A stretch of DNA of 64,000 nucleotides from Liolophura sinensis (Eukaryota; Mollusca; Polyplacophora; Chitonida; Chitonidae), in contig NC_088305.1 in NCBI RefSeq assembly GCF_032854445.1, positions 15,505,606 to 15,569,605 on the forward strand, written 5' to 3'. Shown here one piece after another: positions 22,229 to 35,864 of this stretch; the first letter of the stretch is position 1; every line of letters starts with the position of its first letter. The translations under genes and the position numbers were made by a program. The notes beneath the pieces were generated by a model. The model saw only the letters and a list, made by a program, of their open reading frames with translations, did not search any database and was not told where the DNA came from.

Positions 22229-24021
22229 TAGAATATAACAGCATGTCACTTGTCCCTGTATGTGTATATGTGTATGAAAGCAATGCTGTGCGGCATGTTA
22301 CAGTGTCTTTCGCTGCATGCCTAATATACCATAATACTTGATATAATACTATACACCTGTACAGTTGTAGGGTTAGAATGAAGATTGGTAGCAGGTTTGT
22401 TACAGTATTGTAGTGTGTTACAAGCTCAAGTACAAGTGGTAATCAATATGTATGTCACATTCACAACTGCAGGTTTTCCCCTGCAGCACATCTGTGTGTT
22501 TAAAGATCATCTAAACCACAAGGGATGGCTTTGGATGAACGATGACATTTCACAAGCGTTGAGGCCAAAAAAAAAGAAAAAAAAAAGAAAAAAGATAAAA
22601 ATTACCAAAAAATGTTCTAGGATTTTCATTATCCTTTCTGTAGCCAACTCCAAAAGCCAGAAGTTCTGCCAGTTGCAGATGTGGCATGAATGTGTGGTAA
22701 AGAATGAAATGCCTTATTCTGGTAGCGTCAGTTGACATTATTTATTGCTGTTCTGACTGAGCAGCTATTTCAGCAGATTGTGTGGGGATATGGGGTATTT
22801 TCTGGCTGCCGGTACTGCAGGGACACTGAGCAGTCCCCTTGTAGCTAGCTGTATAGGATTTGACAGGACACAGTCTGCTGTAATAGGAAGCTCTATTCTC
22901 AGAGTGGGGAGCTATAGCATTGTGGCATGTCTCCATGGGGACTGTTTATAAATTGTAGCTCTCTTTGTACATGTAGTTGAGGATGGAAACGCATTCTGGT
23001 TCTGGCTAAGGGAGATTGTATAATATGTAGTAAGTACATCACATTGTGAGGTTTGCAAAACAAGATGTTCTCAGAAGCCATTTCTTCATTGTTGACTTAA
23101 TGCATGTTTAAGAGTGGCAAACAGCTGATAGAAAACACTTCACTGTCTACGCCTGTCAGCTAGCGCTACCACGCAGTTCTCTACCAAGGTGTTTTGATCC
23201 CGGTTCAGCTATTGCGTTAGCATTTGTGTAACCACATGGCTACAGTAGTTTGACTCTCGGAAAAGCAGTTGTAAATGTAATTGTTTACATGAACTACACT
23301 CACATTTGCATGTCCTCCAGAAGATCAACCTCAGAGAATGACCATACGTTTTTAGAACCACCATCACCTTGAGATAATTTTAAGAAGAATGTGTAGCATA
23401 ATACTCTTAGATGCGTAAACTGTAAACTGTAGTTCAGGGGCATAAATTATAAATTAAACCCTAACTCAGGGTATTTTTAAATTCATTATATCAGCAGACA
23501 ATTGTTTAATGTCAGAATTTGTTGAGATATACCTGACTGAGTCAATGACCTTAAATTCATCTCTTGGATTAAGCTGTTGCATAGATATGTTTGAAGTGAC
23601 ATTATCCAAACATATACATATTCATGTAGACTGAAATAGTTTTTGATGTATAAGCTACATGGAAAATCTTTCATAATTTGATCAAGTGCAATTATCCTGT
23701 TTAATATGAGGAATTGAAAGGAGAGCTTTTATGTACATGTATTAAATTGCTTGACAGAAAATTTCAATACTCTATTGAAATTGCAACAAGGCGTGCCAGG
23801 TGCAGTTTACAATAGTGTCCTCCCCAAGTTTGGGTAGTTGCCAGCCTGTGGATAGAGCCAGGCATTTACCAGGTATATCCATATCTTCCACCCTTTTAAC
23901 TCATCTGAAAATATGACTGGTGTTATGTGTGAAGTGTCAAAAAATGGACTTTATCATGTTTTATGGTCATAACTGTGAACCTGTGTGGTGACATAATCCG
24001 GCCATTTGAGGCATATCAATG
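22229..24021. other. Intronic unique sequence
   Basis: No SINE, array or convincing exon. An A-rich run (AAAAAAAGAAAAAAAAAAG) at 22566-22605 creates a lysine-rich artefactual frame. Confidence 0.5.
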
Positions 24022-24690
24022 CTTGAATGCCACTGCCTTGTATCTGGCAATCCTTGGTGCTTGAATGCCACTGCCTTGTATCTGGCAATCCTTGGTGCGT
24101 GAATGCCACTGCCTTGTATCTTGCAATCCTTGGTGAGTGAATGCCACTGCCTTGTATCTGGCAATCCTTGGTGCGTGAATGCCACTGCCGTGTATTTGGC
24201 AATCCTTGGTGCGTGAATGCCACTGCCTTGTATCTTGCAATCCTTGGTGCGTGAATGCCACTGCCTTGTATCTGGCAATCCTTGGTGCGTGAATGCCACT
24301 GCCTTGTATCTTGCAATCCTTGGTGAGTGAATGCCACTGCCTTGTATCTTGCAATCCTTGGTGAGTGAATGCCACTGCCTTGTATCTGGCAATCCTTGGT
24401 GCGTGAATGCCACTGCCGTGTATTTGGCAATCCTTGGTGCGTGAATGCCACTGCCTTGTATCTTGCAATCCTTGGTGCGTGAATGCCACTGCCTTGTATC
24501 TGGCAATCCTTGGTGCGTGAATGCCACTGCCTTGTATCTTGCAATCCTTGGTGAGTGAATGCCACTGCCTTGTATCTGGCAAACCTTGGTGCATGAATGC
24601 CACTGCCTTGTATCTTGCAATCCTTGTTGTGTGAATGCCACTGCGTTGTATCTCACAATCCTTGTATCTTGCAATTCTTGGTGTGTGAAT
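24022..24690 (-). repeat. 38-bp minisatellite, about 17 copies, with block duplication
   Basis: GCGTGAATGCCACTGCCTTG plus TATCTTGCAATCCTTGGT. Three variants (ATCTTGC, ATCTGGC, GTATTTGGC) occur in an order repeated at 24130-24340 and 24365-24560. Open frames over 190 residues exist in all three - strand frames, the hallmark of a non-coding repeat with few stops. Confidence 0.96.
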
Positions 24691-25311
24691 GTACTGCTGT
24701 GATTAACTAAAGCGTGAATCAGTCAGCCAGCCATGCTATAGTGTGTTAACTTGATTTACTAAAATACTGTGTGCAAAATTTCACAATGATTCGGCAAATA
24801 TCTTGGTAAATGTCAAACACATGTTAAGGGGAATTTACTTTTGATGCACTGTTTAAAGACAGACACTTGAACATCAAATGAAACTTTACTTGAACCTGGA
24901 AAAAGGAGTGTAGAACCGTTTTGGTGGTTATGGAATGTTTCCCACCATGTATCCCACCCTGCATGACTTCTCTGAAGTTAGCATTCACACAAATTTTGAA
25001 GACCCTGATTTCCATGCTTGTAATTCTGTTATGTTCTAGTATGTTTTGTATTCAGGGAGAGTTGTCAGCCAGTGTTGACAGTAGGCCTATTGTGAATGGT
25101 TACACAGACAGGCTCAGGTTCTAATAATAATTTGAAAGGTATTTTGAGTGGAGTTTGGAAGGTAGAGTGGATCTCCTACTGGCTGAATGTCCAATTCAGG
25201 ACCAACTTTTATAGCATGTGTTTGCCTCAACCCAAAATGCATTTTTTTGAGTGAAAGTTTAGGTCATTTACCATATTTCATCAAAATAGAAGTTTGAAAT
25301 GTGCATACGGA

Positions 25312-25423
25312 ATTTATTTATTTATTTATTTGATTGGTGTTTTACGCCCTACTCAAGAATATTTCACTTATATGATGGCGGCCAGCATTATGGTGGGAGG
25401 AAACCGGACAGAGCCCGGGGGAA
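25312..25423 (-). mobile_element. SINE-1, 5'-truncated
   Basis: Tail complement (ATTT)n and GGTGTTTTACGCCCTACTCA at the left; stops inside the body at GAGCCCGGGGGAA. GTGCATACGGA (25301-25311) and GTGCATACAGA (25424-25434) are the target duplication. Confidence 0.92.
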
Positions 25424-25925
25424 GTGCATACAGAAAGCTTGTGTTCTAGCCATTATGGTAAAATAACACTCTCTTCCCCAGACATATTATAAAATTTTGC
25501 TGACTTATGTATTTTAACAATGGCAACAATTTCAAGGAAATATCAACTGAGCTTTTTGTGTCTTTTGTATTTATGGGCAACCTCTATAAATCTTTGTCCT
25601 AATTTATGACTTTGAGAGAACAATTTTATAAACTCATACACAAAATTTTTTAGGGGACAGTGTAAAGGATTCATGCCGAAGTTTTTGCTGAAGTGTCCGA
25701 ACTGAATATTTAGTAAAACATGTCCTCCTACTTGTATTGTTCGAAATCTTCCTTTCAGTAAATCATTATGTCCAGAATCTTTATCCACAACAAGCTTTTC
25801 AGTTGGCCACTGTTTTCAACATCAGAATGTTCGAACATACAGGTAGCTTTTCATTGTAACATGACTGCATACAAATCAACATCCAAAGGGACCAAAAATT
25901 GAAAAATCTAGGATGGTAACATGTA

Positions 25926-26103
25926 GATGGGAAGGTCTTCAGCAACCTGAAGATGGTTATGGGTTTACTAGTGAGGCCTGTGAGGATTTATTTATTTATT
26001 TGATTGATGTTTTACGCCGTACTCAAGAATATTTCACTTATTCAACGAAGACCAGCATTATGGTGGGAGGAAACCAGGCAGAGCCTGGAGGAAACCCACA
26101 ACT
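25926..26103. mobile_element. Rearranged SINE-1: two fragments in opposite orientation
   Basis: 25926-25968 matches the SINE-1 body on the + strand (GGGAAGGTCTTCAGCAACCT). 25986-26103 matches the 3' half on the - strand, ending at GAAACCCACAAC. The two break at almost the same SINE position (the GTGGGTTT motif) and are separated by about 17 unrelated bases, so they could be one element with its 3' half inverted, or two insertions. Confidence 0.8.
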
Positions 26104-26720
26104 GGCCTATGGTGATAGAATGAAACAAGTGTGGCTATAGTTCTCCATCTTTGTATTCAAACTGAAGTTTGGAGCATGTTGTTCTTTATCAAGGGCAACC
26201 CTTGATAACAAAATCACTTTAGAAAATGTTGAAACTGCAGTTAAAATAGATTCTAAACTTTTCAGTTTTGAAGTTTAAAAGGAAAGTAATGATTTGGAAA
26301 CAAGTTTTAATTTTTTTTTTTTTATAGAAAAAGACATTCAGTGTTGTGTGGTTATTTTCACACATCCAGTGAAATCAACACGTAGGTCGAGTTATTTTTG
26401 TTACAAGTAGTTTTCTTTAATTGTATGTGCCCATTGGCATGTTTTCCTGGAGGCAGCATCTGGTAAATGCCAGTGTTTCTGCTTGGACAAAGTTCGCACA
26501 ACTCTCGATCACCATACGCATAGATTAGAATAAATTAGGCACTTGAATGAAAGTGAAGATTTCCGTTAAGTAACTTTTACATGTAAATGAGGGCTGTATC
26601 TTGGGCACTATCAGATTTGATCGTTTCTTGGATCAATCATCTGTAAAAGATGAATGTGATCTAACAGGTTTGTCTTCATTGTACTTTTGAAAAGAAACAT
26701 GACACAATGAGTCTCTTAAA

Positions 26721-27205
26721 CATAGAAAGTGTTGCAGGGATTTTGTACGGCTAATACCTGTATGAACAAAAACATAATAGACATAGAAAGTGTTGCAGGG
26801 ATTTTGTATGGCTAATACCTATATGAACAAAAACATAATAGACATAGAAAGTGTTGCAGGGATTTTGTATGGCTAATACCTGTATGAACAAAAACATAAT
26901 AGACATAGAAAGTGTTGCAGGGATGTTGTATGGCTAATACCTGTATGAACAAAAACATGATAGACATAGAAAGTGTTGCAGGGATTTTGTATGGCTAATA
27001 CCTGTATGAACAAAAACATAATAGTCATAGAAAGTGTTGCAGGGATTTTGTATGGCTAATACCTGTATGAACAAAAACATAATAGACATAGAAAGTGTTG
27101 CAGGGATTTTGTATGGCTAATACCTGTATGAACAAAAACATAATAGACATAGAAAGTGTTGCAGCGATATTGTATGGCTAATACCTGTATGAACAAAAAC
27201 ATAAT
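26721..27205 (+). repeat. 61-bp tandem repeat, 8 copies
   Basis: CATAGAAAGTGTTGCAGGGA, TTTTGTATGGCTAATACCTG, TATGAACAAAAACATAATAGA. Copies are nearly identical. Confidence 0.96.
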
Positions 27206-29613
27206 GGGTAGGTATTTGTGGAAGTTCCTGTGACTGAAAGTTGTAATTTTAAAGGGGCAGAGGGGCGACTAGCTTCAGGGGATATTAGTAATCCTTGTCA
27301 GAACCTACAGTAGATATATATGCAGTAATAGTGGAATCTTAAGTGTTATGTTGCTTTAGGCCTTCTTAAAGTCAAATCATGGAAAAAATAAAAAAAGTTG
27401 AAGGTATCAGGAAGAGATCTTAGAGTTAAGTCAACATTTCAAATGATTTTAAAATTGTTATTTCTCATGTATGAAGCCTTGACGATGTAAATTTTGGGTA
27501 AGTTTGAGAGCTTTTATGTCGGTGAATGAAAGCAATTTGTGATGTAGTTTGATGTAGTACATTTGAGGGCTCAGTAGTTTGGGAGCCGAAATGTTTTGCA
27601 GAACTAAAATGGCTGCAGATATGTCCCTGATGGGGTATATGCATGTAGGTGTCACTGTGTTGATGTAGAAGGGAAGTCCCAATAGTATCATGTTCATACT
27701 GCTGCCATACTAAAAACACCATGTGGAAGACACCAGACAAGACACCATACCTCATCATGAACATGCCGTATTATTTGGGGGAGGAGTGACAGATACATGT
27801 ATTTTCACCAATCCTTACAACAGTAGCCTTTACCAAAATAAAGCTGTCTCAGTGACAGTACTAGAGAGACTTTAAATTTTACTTGACCCAGTTAATGTTT
27901 TAAATTGCATAAATATAAGCAAAAACAAAACAAAACAAAAACAACAAAACATGCATACATGTACTGGACATGAAATCTGTAGAATGGGGGATCTGTCGAA
28001 TGAATGCCCTACATCAGGACCTTGATGTCATATTATTGATGTCATACGTTCCTTTCCTAGATCATGATGACGCCACATTAAAGACAGTACAGCAACTTGA
28101 GGTGGAAACTGCTTCATTGTGACAGTGTAGGTGTTGTTCTAAAGTCAGTTTTCAACATAACGGTTGTTCAAGGTCGTGGGAGTTGCACTAGTGACAGAGG
28201 GTTACAAATCATGGTGCCTCCCTGTTATTGGTGGCAACGAGTGACAACTCGCCATTATAAGGGTGGATTAGAGGTGTGGTTACGTGAAGTTCATACATGT
28301 ACATGTAGCAGTCAACCTGGCAATCTGCCAATATGAAGTGCCAATTCAGGTCATCAGTTACTAGACCTAATGTCATCATGGTGGTGGTTTAAGCACTCAA
28401 CCACTGTCATATATATACACAAATTACATGTATTACAGTGAAATATTCTTCAATTCAGCAATGGAATTAGATAAATATTAAATAGGAAATAACAGATATC
28501 TTTGGTATTATGCCCCAATATTTCAAATAAATAAAAAATATATGATCATAATTGCCATGTGAGATTTTGTTTTATGTAGGTTTAGTCATATGCTCATTTA
28601 TACCCACCAAGCTTTTTTCATTATTATTTCAGTAAAATGTCCAAACATGCTCAGATATCCTGTGTATGCATATACAGATCACCCGATAGCTCATTTAATG
28701 GACAAATTTTTAAATTTCTGAGCTTTTCGTCAGAGTGAAAGGTGTTGGTTGGTTGCTCACAGTCTTGTCAATGAAATAATTTGATAACAATGCATTTCTA
28801 GTCAATAAAGTTTACACTTACAGAGCAGTTTGGTATCAGAAATTGTCATTTTATATTTTTTTTATCTCATTGATTATATAGTAAAGGCGTTCGTGACCAG
28901 TGAATCATAATCTCACAGTCAACAAACAGTGTTCATGTTTTTCTGTAATGCAGTAATCGTTTTTGTCCTTAAAATGGTATTTTCTATACATTATGTTGTT
29001 GCGTACTGCTTGCAGTGACTGGCTGTAAATGCCATGGGCCTACAGTTGTAACCTGGAACTCAAGACTGGCGAGTTGATAACTCAGTTAGGATTTCCCATG
29101 GGAACGACGACGTGTCCGTGTTGTCACATTTAAGTTGCCATCAGTGAGAGTGTTGAACTTCTCTAAGCTGTTGTTTATGAACATTTGCACTCTGCATTCT
29201 AACAGCTTTGGAATGGAACTGTGCAAGACATGCCACGTTACAGATCATTGTCTGGCCCTAGGTGGCAAGTGATTTGAATTTTTCAACAGGTTCTGTGTGT
29301 TTTTCTGCCATAAGAGAAAAGCCTTTTGGAAAACAAGTTTGGGTTTTCTCTTAGTTGCCTTGTTTTGTACATGTATTTGCTCTACAGACATTATATTATG
29401 TTAAAATGCACTGGGAATACCTGTAGGTTAGGGTTGAGATAAAATAAAAAGTCAAATTAACCCTAACTAGTGTGGATTAAAATTTTATGCTTTATGTGTA
29501 TTATACACATACATACATTATTAAAAAAGTTTCTGTAAGGTTTTCTGATATATAATCTAAATTCTGTTAATTCATGTAGACTAGCATGTAGTTATGGTCT
29601 ACACACCTCACAA
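27206..29613. other. Intronic unique sequence
   Basis: A (CAAAA)n run at about 27919-27945; otherwise no structure recognised. A frame at 28097-28336 has ordinary composition but no match I know and no supporting splice signals. Confidence 0.5.
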
Positions 29614-29975
29614 CGCTTTGGATGCCTAATGGTTAATAGAGTGTTGGGAAGTCGGGAAACCCGGGATCAAACCTGGTTGGGTCATACCAAAAATGGTACT
29701 TGTTGTTCCCTCTTTTGGCGCTCAGCACTGAGAGGTTAGAGCAAGGAAATAGGATTGGTTGGACTTGTGCCAGTCTAATGTGACTGTGTGGGGTGTCATG
29801 TCTGGTGACTTCAGCATGATACTTCAGTGGCGGCAGAGCATTGGCAGCAGGGACTCTGCCACAAGAAGGTACTGTGTGTGTACGCAGATCTAATGACTCC
29901 GGTCTTCGCATGAAGCTTGAGGCAAAACCGCAGGCATACATACATACGTGCACACAACAGTTGTAACCGTATTGC
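29614..29975 (+). mobile_element. SINE-3, copy without the usual 3' tail
   Basis: Head ATGCCTAATGGTTAATAGAG, B-box GGGATCAAACCTGG, body GCTCAGCACTGAGAGGTTAG and GGGTGTCATGTCTGGTGACT, ending in a short CATACATACATACG run. The CTGAAAAATTGTTAAG tail of the 7396 copy is absent, so the 3' end is deleted or this is a variant. Confidence 0.8.
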
Positions 29976-30789
29976 ACCAGCCTGATTACCCTTTGCGGTG
30001 GTTCACACATGTATTATAGTCTCAAGCCACAATACTGCGTTGTTTTGCGTTGTTATGTCAGCTCGCTGGCTGCCATTGGACGTGAATGAGTAATGCCTCG
30101 CTGTGACTTGAGGCTGATATTTACTGTTGTATGCTTCTGAGAGCAGCTGTCCAGTCTTGCCTTTCACAAGTACCAAGCTGTAAATGCCAGACTCTGCTGT
30201 GGGATATGAGGTGCTGTAAATTCTCCAAAAAATAATTATACCATGGAAACTATGTATTTGATGAACACATAGCGTCACGTAAATGACTTAGTTTCCATTT
30301 CCTTGATGCTGTGTACATGTGTTCAGGTTTTAAAGTGCACTTGCGTAGCCAAATGAACTCTTGTAGGTTTGCTAGTCTGCCTGGTATTTACACTTGGTCT
30401 TGGCAACATGCTCGGTGACTTCACAACAATTCTGCTTGTTAAATGCTCTATACATGTCTTCTTCTTGTATAGTAGAATGTACATTTGTACATGTACAGCT
30501 ACATCTACCTCTCCATATCTTGTCCACTCAGATATACATAGGGCTTTAGATATATATATGTATGTGTACTTTGTCTACTCATTGCCTTTTATGCAGCAGA
30601 TTTAACTTTTCCATTTAGATATATACAACAAAGTTACCCTCTCAGAAATACATCTGCACATACTGCAGCTGATTTACAACATGGCTGTCTTGTCCACCCA
30701 TATATATACAGCTAAGTTATTTTATTCATCAAGATATATGCGCAGAGTTATATCTATATATATATATATATAATTAGTGGGTAACCACT

Positions 30790-31240
30790 GAGATACATGG
30801 AGCAAAGTTATCTTGTCCTCACAGATATATGGAACACAGTTATCTTGTCCACTGTGATACACCCAGCAAGTTATCCTCACAGATATATGGAACACAGTTA
30901 TCTTGTCCACTGTGATACATGGAGCAAAGTTATCCTCACAGATATATGGAACACAGTTATCTTGTCCACTGTGATACATGGAGCAAAGTTATCTTGTCCT
31001 CACAGATATATGGAACACAGTTATCTTGTCCACTGTGATACATGGAGCAAAGTTATGTTGTCCTCACAGATATATGGAACACAGTTATCTTGTCCACTGT
31101 GATACATGGGAGCAAAGTTATCTTGTCCTCACAGATATATGGAACACAGTTATCTTGTCCACTGTGATACATGGAGCAAAGTTATCCTCACAGATATATG
31201 GAACACAGTTATCTTGTTTATTGAGATACATCGAGCAAGT
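30790..31240 (+). repeat. 54-64-bp tandem repeat, about 7 copies
   Basis: CACAGATATATGGAACACAG, TTATCTTGTCCACTGTGATA, CATGGAGCAAAGTTATC, with an optional TTGTCCT. Open frames on + (MEHSYLVHCDT-like) are repeat artefacts. Confidence 0.94.
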
Positions 31241-31330
31241 TGCAAAGATATCAGAAGTTCATACATGTACTGTATGTGTCCCTATATTGAAACGATATGT
31301 GCAAATGTTAATTAAGTCTTCAACATGTAT

Positions 31331-31675
31331 GAGTGAGTGAGTGCTTGGGGTTTTAACGTCATACTTAACAATTTTTCAGTCATATGATGACGAAGGAATC
31401 CTTAGAGTTCATGCAATGTGCCTCCTTGTTGCAGGACGGATTTTCACCGCTCTTTTATCTAGTGCTGCTTCACTGAGACGACTTACCGAAGGCAAGTAAG
31501 CCTCCCACGCCCAAACCATTATACTGATACGGGTCAACCAATCGTTGCACTATGCCCTTTATGCTAAACGCCAAGTGAGGAAGTTACAATTTCCTCTTTT
31601 AAAGTCCTAGGTGTGACTTGACCCAGGATTGACCCTGGATCTACCGCTCCCGAAGCGGAGGCTCTACCAACTGTG
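31331..31675 (-). mobile_element. SINE-2, nearly full length
   Basis: Closely matches the 4732-5089 copy from GAGTGAGTGAGTGCTTGGGG to CTCTACCAACTGTGT, lacking only the first dozen or so head bases. No clear target duplication is seen. Confidence 0.92.
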
Positions 31676-31959
31676 TATCTATAATCCTGCATACCATTAT
31701 CTCCGAACCTGTCAAGTCACTGTAAACTCTGAACCTAATGTGGAGCTGAACCGGACTGATGTAGGGTAGTGTTAGCACATGTCGGTGGCAACTTACATGG
31801 CTAAAGTTATAAGTCAGAGGCCTGTGTAGTACTCTTAGAAACTTGCTGTTCAGTGTTGATTCCCACAGCTGTAGAGCATGTATTTCACTCCCCAGAGTCC
31901 TGATTCCCAGTGGTCATGGTGGTCTGTTATACTTAGATGTCCTTGTGAATCGCTGGGAC

Positions 31960-32700
31960 AATATCTATTTATTAGGGGGTCCACACAGGAAAACCTATTG
32001 TGTTTGTTCGGATAATTAATATTATTGATTCAATTTTTTGAGCTGCCTACAGCCTAGACCGCTTGACGGATTGAAATTTTGCAGTATTATTCCCTGATGT
32101 CTGAAGTTTGCACCAACTTGTCCTCACAGCCCGATTTTTTTACGTCACATGGTTTGGCGGCCATATTGCATTTTATATGAAATCGTTTAAACATCGTCTT
32201 CTCAAGAACCACAGGACCAATTGTTTTGAAATTTGATATGCAGCTAGACCATTGGTAGTTACAGTAAGTTGAGAAATCTTTGACTTCCGGTAAAAACCGT
32301 GGAAGCTCGCCATTGGTTGAAGTTGTGATGTCACAAATAGTTTTGAAGTTTCAATTTTTGAAAAGTATTGTGGTGTATGTTGAGCCACTGATTCCAAATC
32401 TGCTTTTATTTTTTGCATACCTTCGTAACTTTTTTGAGATATAGGCGAAGAACTAAAATTTAGTGACGTAATTTCAGTGACCTGTAACTCGAGAACTATG
32501 GGAGCTAGAAATGTGAAACATGCAACAAAAGGTAGCCCAAGACATGCTCTTTCTGTAATATGCCAACCGAATTTGAGCTCAGATCAATAGTTTTCTCGCT
32601 AGAAGCATTTAAATGACACCACCGTTTTTTGTTTTACAAAGGACATGTTAATTCTATGGCTGTAACATTGAGTTAGACGGCATCTGGACAAATATATTGT
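31960..32700. other. Unclassified unique or repeat-derived segment
   Basis: About 740 bases without SINE or tandem structure. Contains phrases such as CAAGAACCACAGGACCAATT and TGTAACTCGAGAACTATGGG that look like the degenerate interior of a dispersed element, but no second copy exists in the window to prove it. Open frames are short. Confidence 0.3.
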
Positions 32701-32859
32701 ATGTTGACTTGCTCATTTCTGCAGCACTGTCAATGATTTCCCATAGCCGTTGTGAGTTCAGATATAGTTAAGCTGTCTCCCACTTGACAGTGTACAATGA
32801 TATCTATGACAATGAAGGATGTGAACCCCAGCTAAAACTGTTTTGCAGTTCTAGTTGTT

Positions 32860-32946
32860 TATGTATATATTTGATTGGTGTTTTATGCTGTACTCAAGAA
32901 TATTTCACTTATACGATGGTAGCCAGCATTATGGTGGGAAGAAACT
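32860..32946 (-). mobile_element. SINE-1, short 3' fragment
   Basis: TTGATTGGTGTTTTATGCTG through CAGCATTATGGTGGGAAGAA. The tail is degraded and the head absent. Confidence 0.88.
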
Positions 32947-33889
32947 GTGGCACTATGTGAACTACTTATTACACATGTAAAAGGTACATTTTAAGCCCAG
33001 TACCTGTCACTGTGTTAGGCTTTCTTCAGGACTGTGTCTATCTTCATGTGTTAATGGCACTTGAAAATGTAGTAGAATGACTACAATGCGTAAGAAAACA
33101 TTTTCTTTCACGTGTCCCAATGTACATGTATATGTAGAATGGTGTGTAGCTTCAATTGCTTCATTTGTTGTGTGATTTTTTGGATGTCTTCAGGTTTTAG
33201 TGTACATTTCCCATTTATTTCTCAACAGGATGGATGACACTGGTCCAAAACAAAATTTATACAAGTATACATCTCCACTGATAAGCATCACAAAGCGGAG
33301 AACTGTGGTATCTCCAACAACTGACTCAACAACATACATGATGCAATGTTTCGGTTTTATTTTACCATTTTCAAGACTGATTAAAAATGTGCATTGAGGC
33401 ACACACAGTGTATATTACAGAAACAGTTAATGCTCTTAAAGTAAAGTGTGAAAATGAGTAAAAAACAGGTTAAATATACAAGTACCTTCTGATAATACCA
33501 AGGTTAGTTATGACACTCCTGACCTTGATCTGTTTTACATCATATGCTGGAATATTTCACTACTGTAGTACAAGAGTCATTTGGATCATAGAGATGAATC
33601 TGGGTGTGGCCCATCAAGAAACCTCTGCGTCTAGCTCTTCAGGTATCTCAGAAATATCCAACATTATGATTCCATGCGACAAGTTCCGGTTTCGAACCTG
33701 TGGCCAACCATAGTTCAAGTATTGCACTGACTGTAAAGTTAACCATTCTGAATACAGATTTTATACTCATTATGAACCTCCCTATGTACATGTGCAATGT
33801 CTCCAAAAAATTTTATTAAAGGATATGGACAGAGCATGTATACAGAGGACTTGTGTGTGGTAGCTGTAAAGTGCAATTTGCTGTAAAGC

Positions 33890-34140
33890 CTGGACCATTA
33901 ACATCCATAACGTGGTTATGGACCGCTCATGATAGTGATCTGAGTGCCAGCACCGGCCACAAACATTTGCTAAGGTCTGATTTTTATCGTAGGTCCGTTC
34001 CGTTGGGCTAATTGCATCGTCGGTGTTTTACCTTATTTCGCCCCGTTACCGTAGTTACTTGCACATGTGCCCCCATGGTGATTGCGGGCGTCAGCCGTTT
34101 GAACAAACGCTTCAACAGGATAGAAAAATCCATTATTCCA
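33890..34140. other. Second CpG-richer unique segment inside the intron
   Basis: CpG cluster including GTCCGTTCCGTTGGG, ATCGTCGGTG, TTCGCCCCGTTACCG and GCGGGCGTCAGCCG, with no recognised repeat. It is a candidate regulatory element only by composition. Confidence 0.28.
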
Positions 34141-34565
34141 GTTGGATGACTTCTCGTTGATATACACCTTGTAAATATCTGACAGATTCACTTACGACAA
34201 TTTTAGTAATTTGCCACGCACAGCCGGTGTACTAAGCTGAACCTACTGGGTACATGCTGTCCTGTGGCTTAGCTTCATCTGACAATGGCTTAGGCCTCTG
34301 GAGGGATGAACCATGCAAAATTGACATTTGATTTTATCTATATTTACATTAAGATTGATTGATTTAGTGGTTTATTTGTTAAAACCTGTATTATTGCAAC
34401 TTTTTCATGGTTTCACATAATTGGAGAATAGTTTATAGATATACATGTACATGCCGAAATTGCTGCTTTTGGACTTGTAATATTTCTGTATGCTTTAAAG
34501 TTGAAGAAAATTCTTTTGAAAATCATTTGTATTGTCATCATGCCTATTGTTAATCAATTAAATTA

Positions 34566-34835
34566 TTTATTTATTTATTTGATTGGTGTTTTACGCCGTA
34601 CTCAAGAATATATCACTTAAACGACGGCGGCCAGCATTATGGTGGGTGGAAACCGGACAGAGCCCTGGGGAAACCCAGGACCATCCGCAGGTTGCTGACA
34701 GACCTTCCCACATACGGCTGGAGAGGAAGCCAGCATGAGCTATACTTGAACTCACAGCGGCCGCATTGGTGAGAGACTACTGGGTCATTGCGCTGCACTA
34801 GCGCGCTAACCAACTGAGCCATGGAGGCCTCCTAT
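34566..34835 (-). mobile_element. SINE-1, full length, 10-bp target duplication
   Basis: Complete from (ATTT)n to the head complement CCAACTGAGCCATGGAGGCC. AATTAAATTA at 34556-34565 and 34836-34845 flanks it. It is one of few intact copies inside the putative intron. Confidence 0.94.
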
Positions 34836-35595
34836 AATTAAATTAAGGTCTGTACCTGTCACCAAAAAAAAAATCGTAAATATATACAGGTACATGTCTG
34901 TGGGTGTAATATACACAGGTAGCCGTGGTGACTATGCATGTATATAGCCTAAGCCCAGGTACTGAGTTCTATGATTTTGTTGTTTCTGTCGTAATGGGCA
35001 TTTCATGTTCTGTCAGATATGTGTGAAGTGAGGATTATTTCCTGCAGCGGCAGCACCAGTTGTCACAATCGGGTTTGTCCATAGATACACAAATACCTGA
35101 CACATGGCATTTGCTCATAGCAGAACGATTTGTTGTTTTTTGTTTGTTGAGAGGCGTATAATTAAGTCCGTATTGATTGGTTGCCTTTGAACTTCCACTA
35201 TCAAGTGTGATCCAGTGTTCATAAAGATTTCATCGTCTTATTTTAAGTGATTGTTGGTTCAGATTTCCTTGTCTGTCATCCTCTCTGAAGTGTCAAAGAA
35301 AATTGATTCATCGGTTACAAAACAAAATCTTTTCCTGACGTTATCAGCTAGCGACTTTTTCATCTGACCCTATTAACTCATCTTTCTGGTGAACTGTGTA
35401 ATGTTGGTGGGCTGAATTTTAAGGATTTTGCGAGTGTCCTAGCAAGCTGTTTCACATACAGAATGTGTCAAAGGGAACGATATGGCTGAAATATTGCCAA
35501 TGTGGTGTTAGGCCTGAATGATTCCATCAACTGGAACTATGTCCTGACTGCATGTTCAACTCCTGTGAGCAACGTCTGATAAACATGTCTCAGAG

Positions 35596-35860
35596 AAAAT
35601 GTATATCTCTGTCCTTGTGTCTGTCTTTTCCTTGTGTCCATGTGTCTGTGTGTCCTTGTGTCTGTCTGTCTGTCTTTGTGTCCCTTTGTTCTTGTGTCTG
35701 TCTTGTACTTGTGTTTGTCTTGTCCTTGTGTCTGTCTTGTCGTTGTGTCCCTCTGTCCTTGTGTCTGTCTGTCTCTGTGCCCCTCTGTTCTTGTGTCTGT
35801 CTGTCTTTGTGCCCTTCTGTGCCTGTCTTGTTGTTTTGTCTGTCCTTATGCCCATTGCCG
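35596..35860 (+). repeat. TGTGTCTGTCTTGTCCTTG-type low-complexity minisatellite
   Basis: Irregular units of TGTCTGTCTTGTCCTTGTG. Frames are open on both strands, giving cysteine-rich or Arg/Thr/Gln-rich artefacts. Confidence 0.93.
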
Positions 35861-35864
35861 TGTT

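Noticed and set aside
23954-24674. Three overlapping - strand frames of about 200 codons each
   Set aside because: All frames of a 38-bp minisatellite are open; simultaneous opening in three frames argues against coding.
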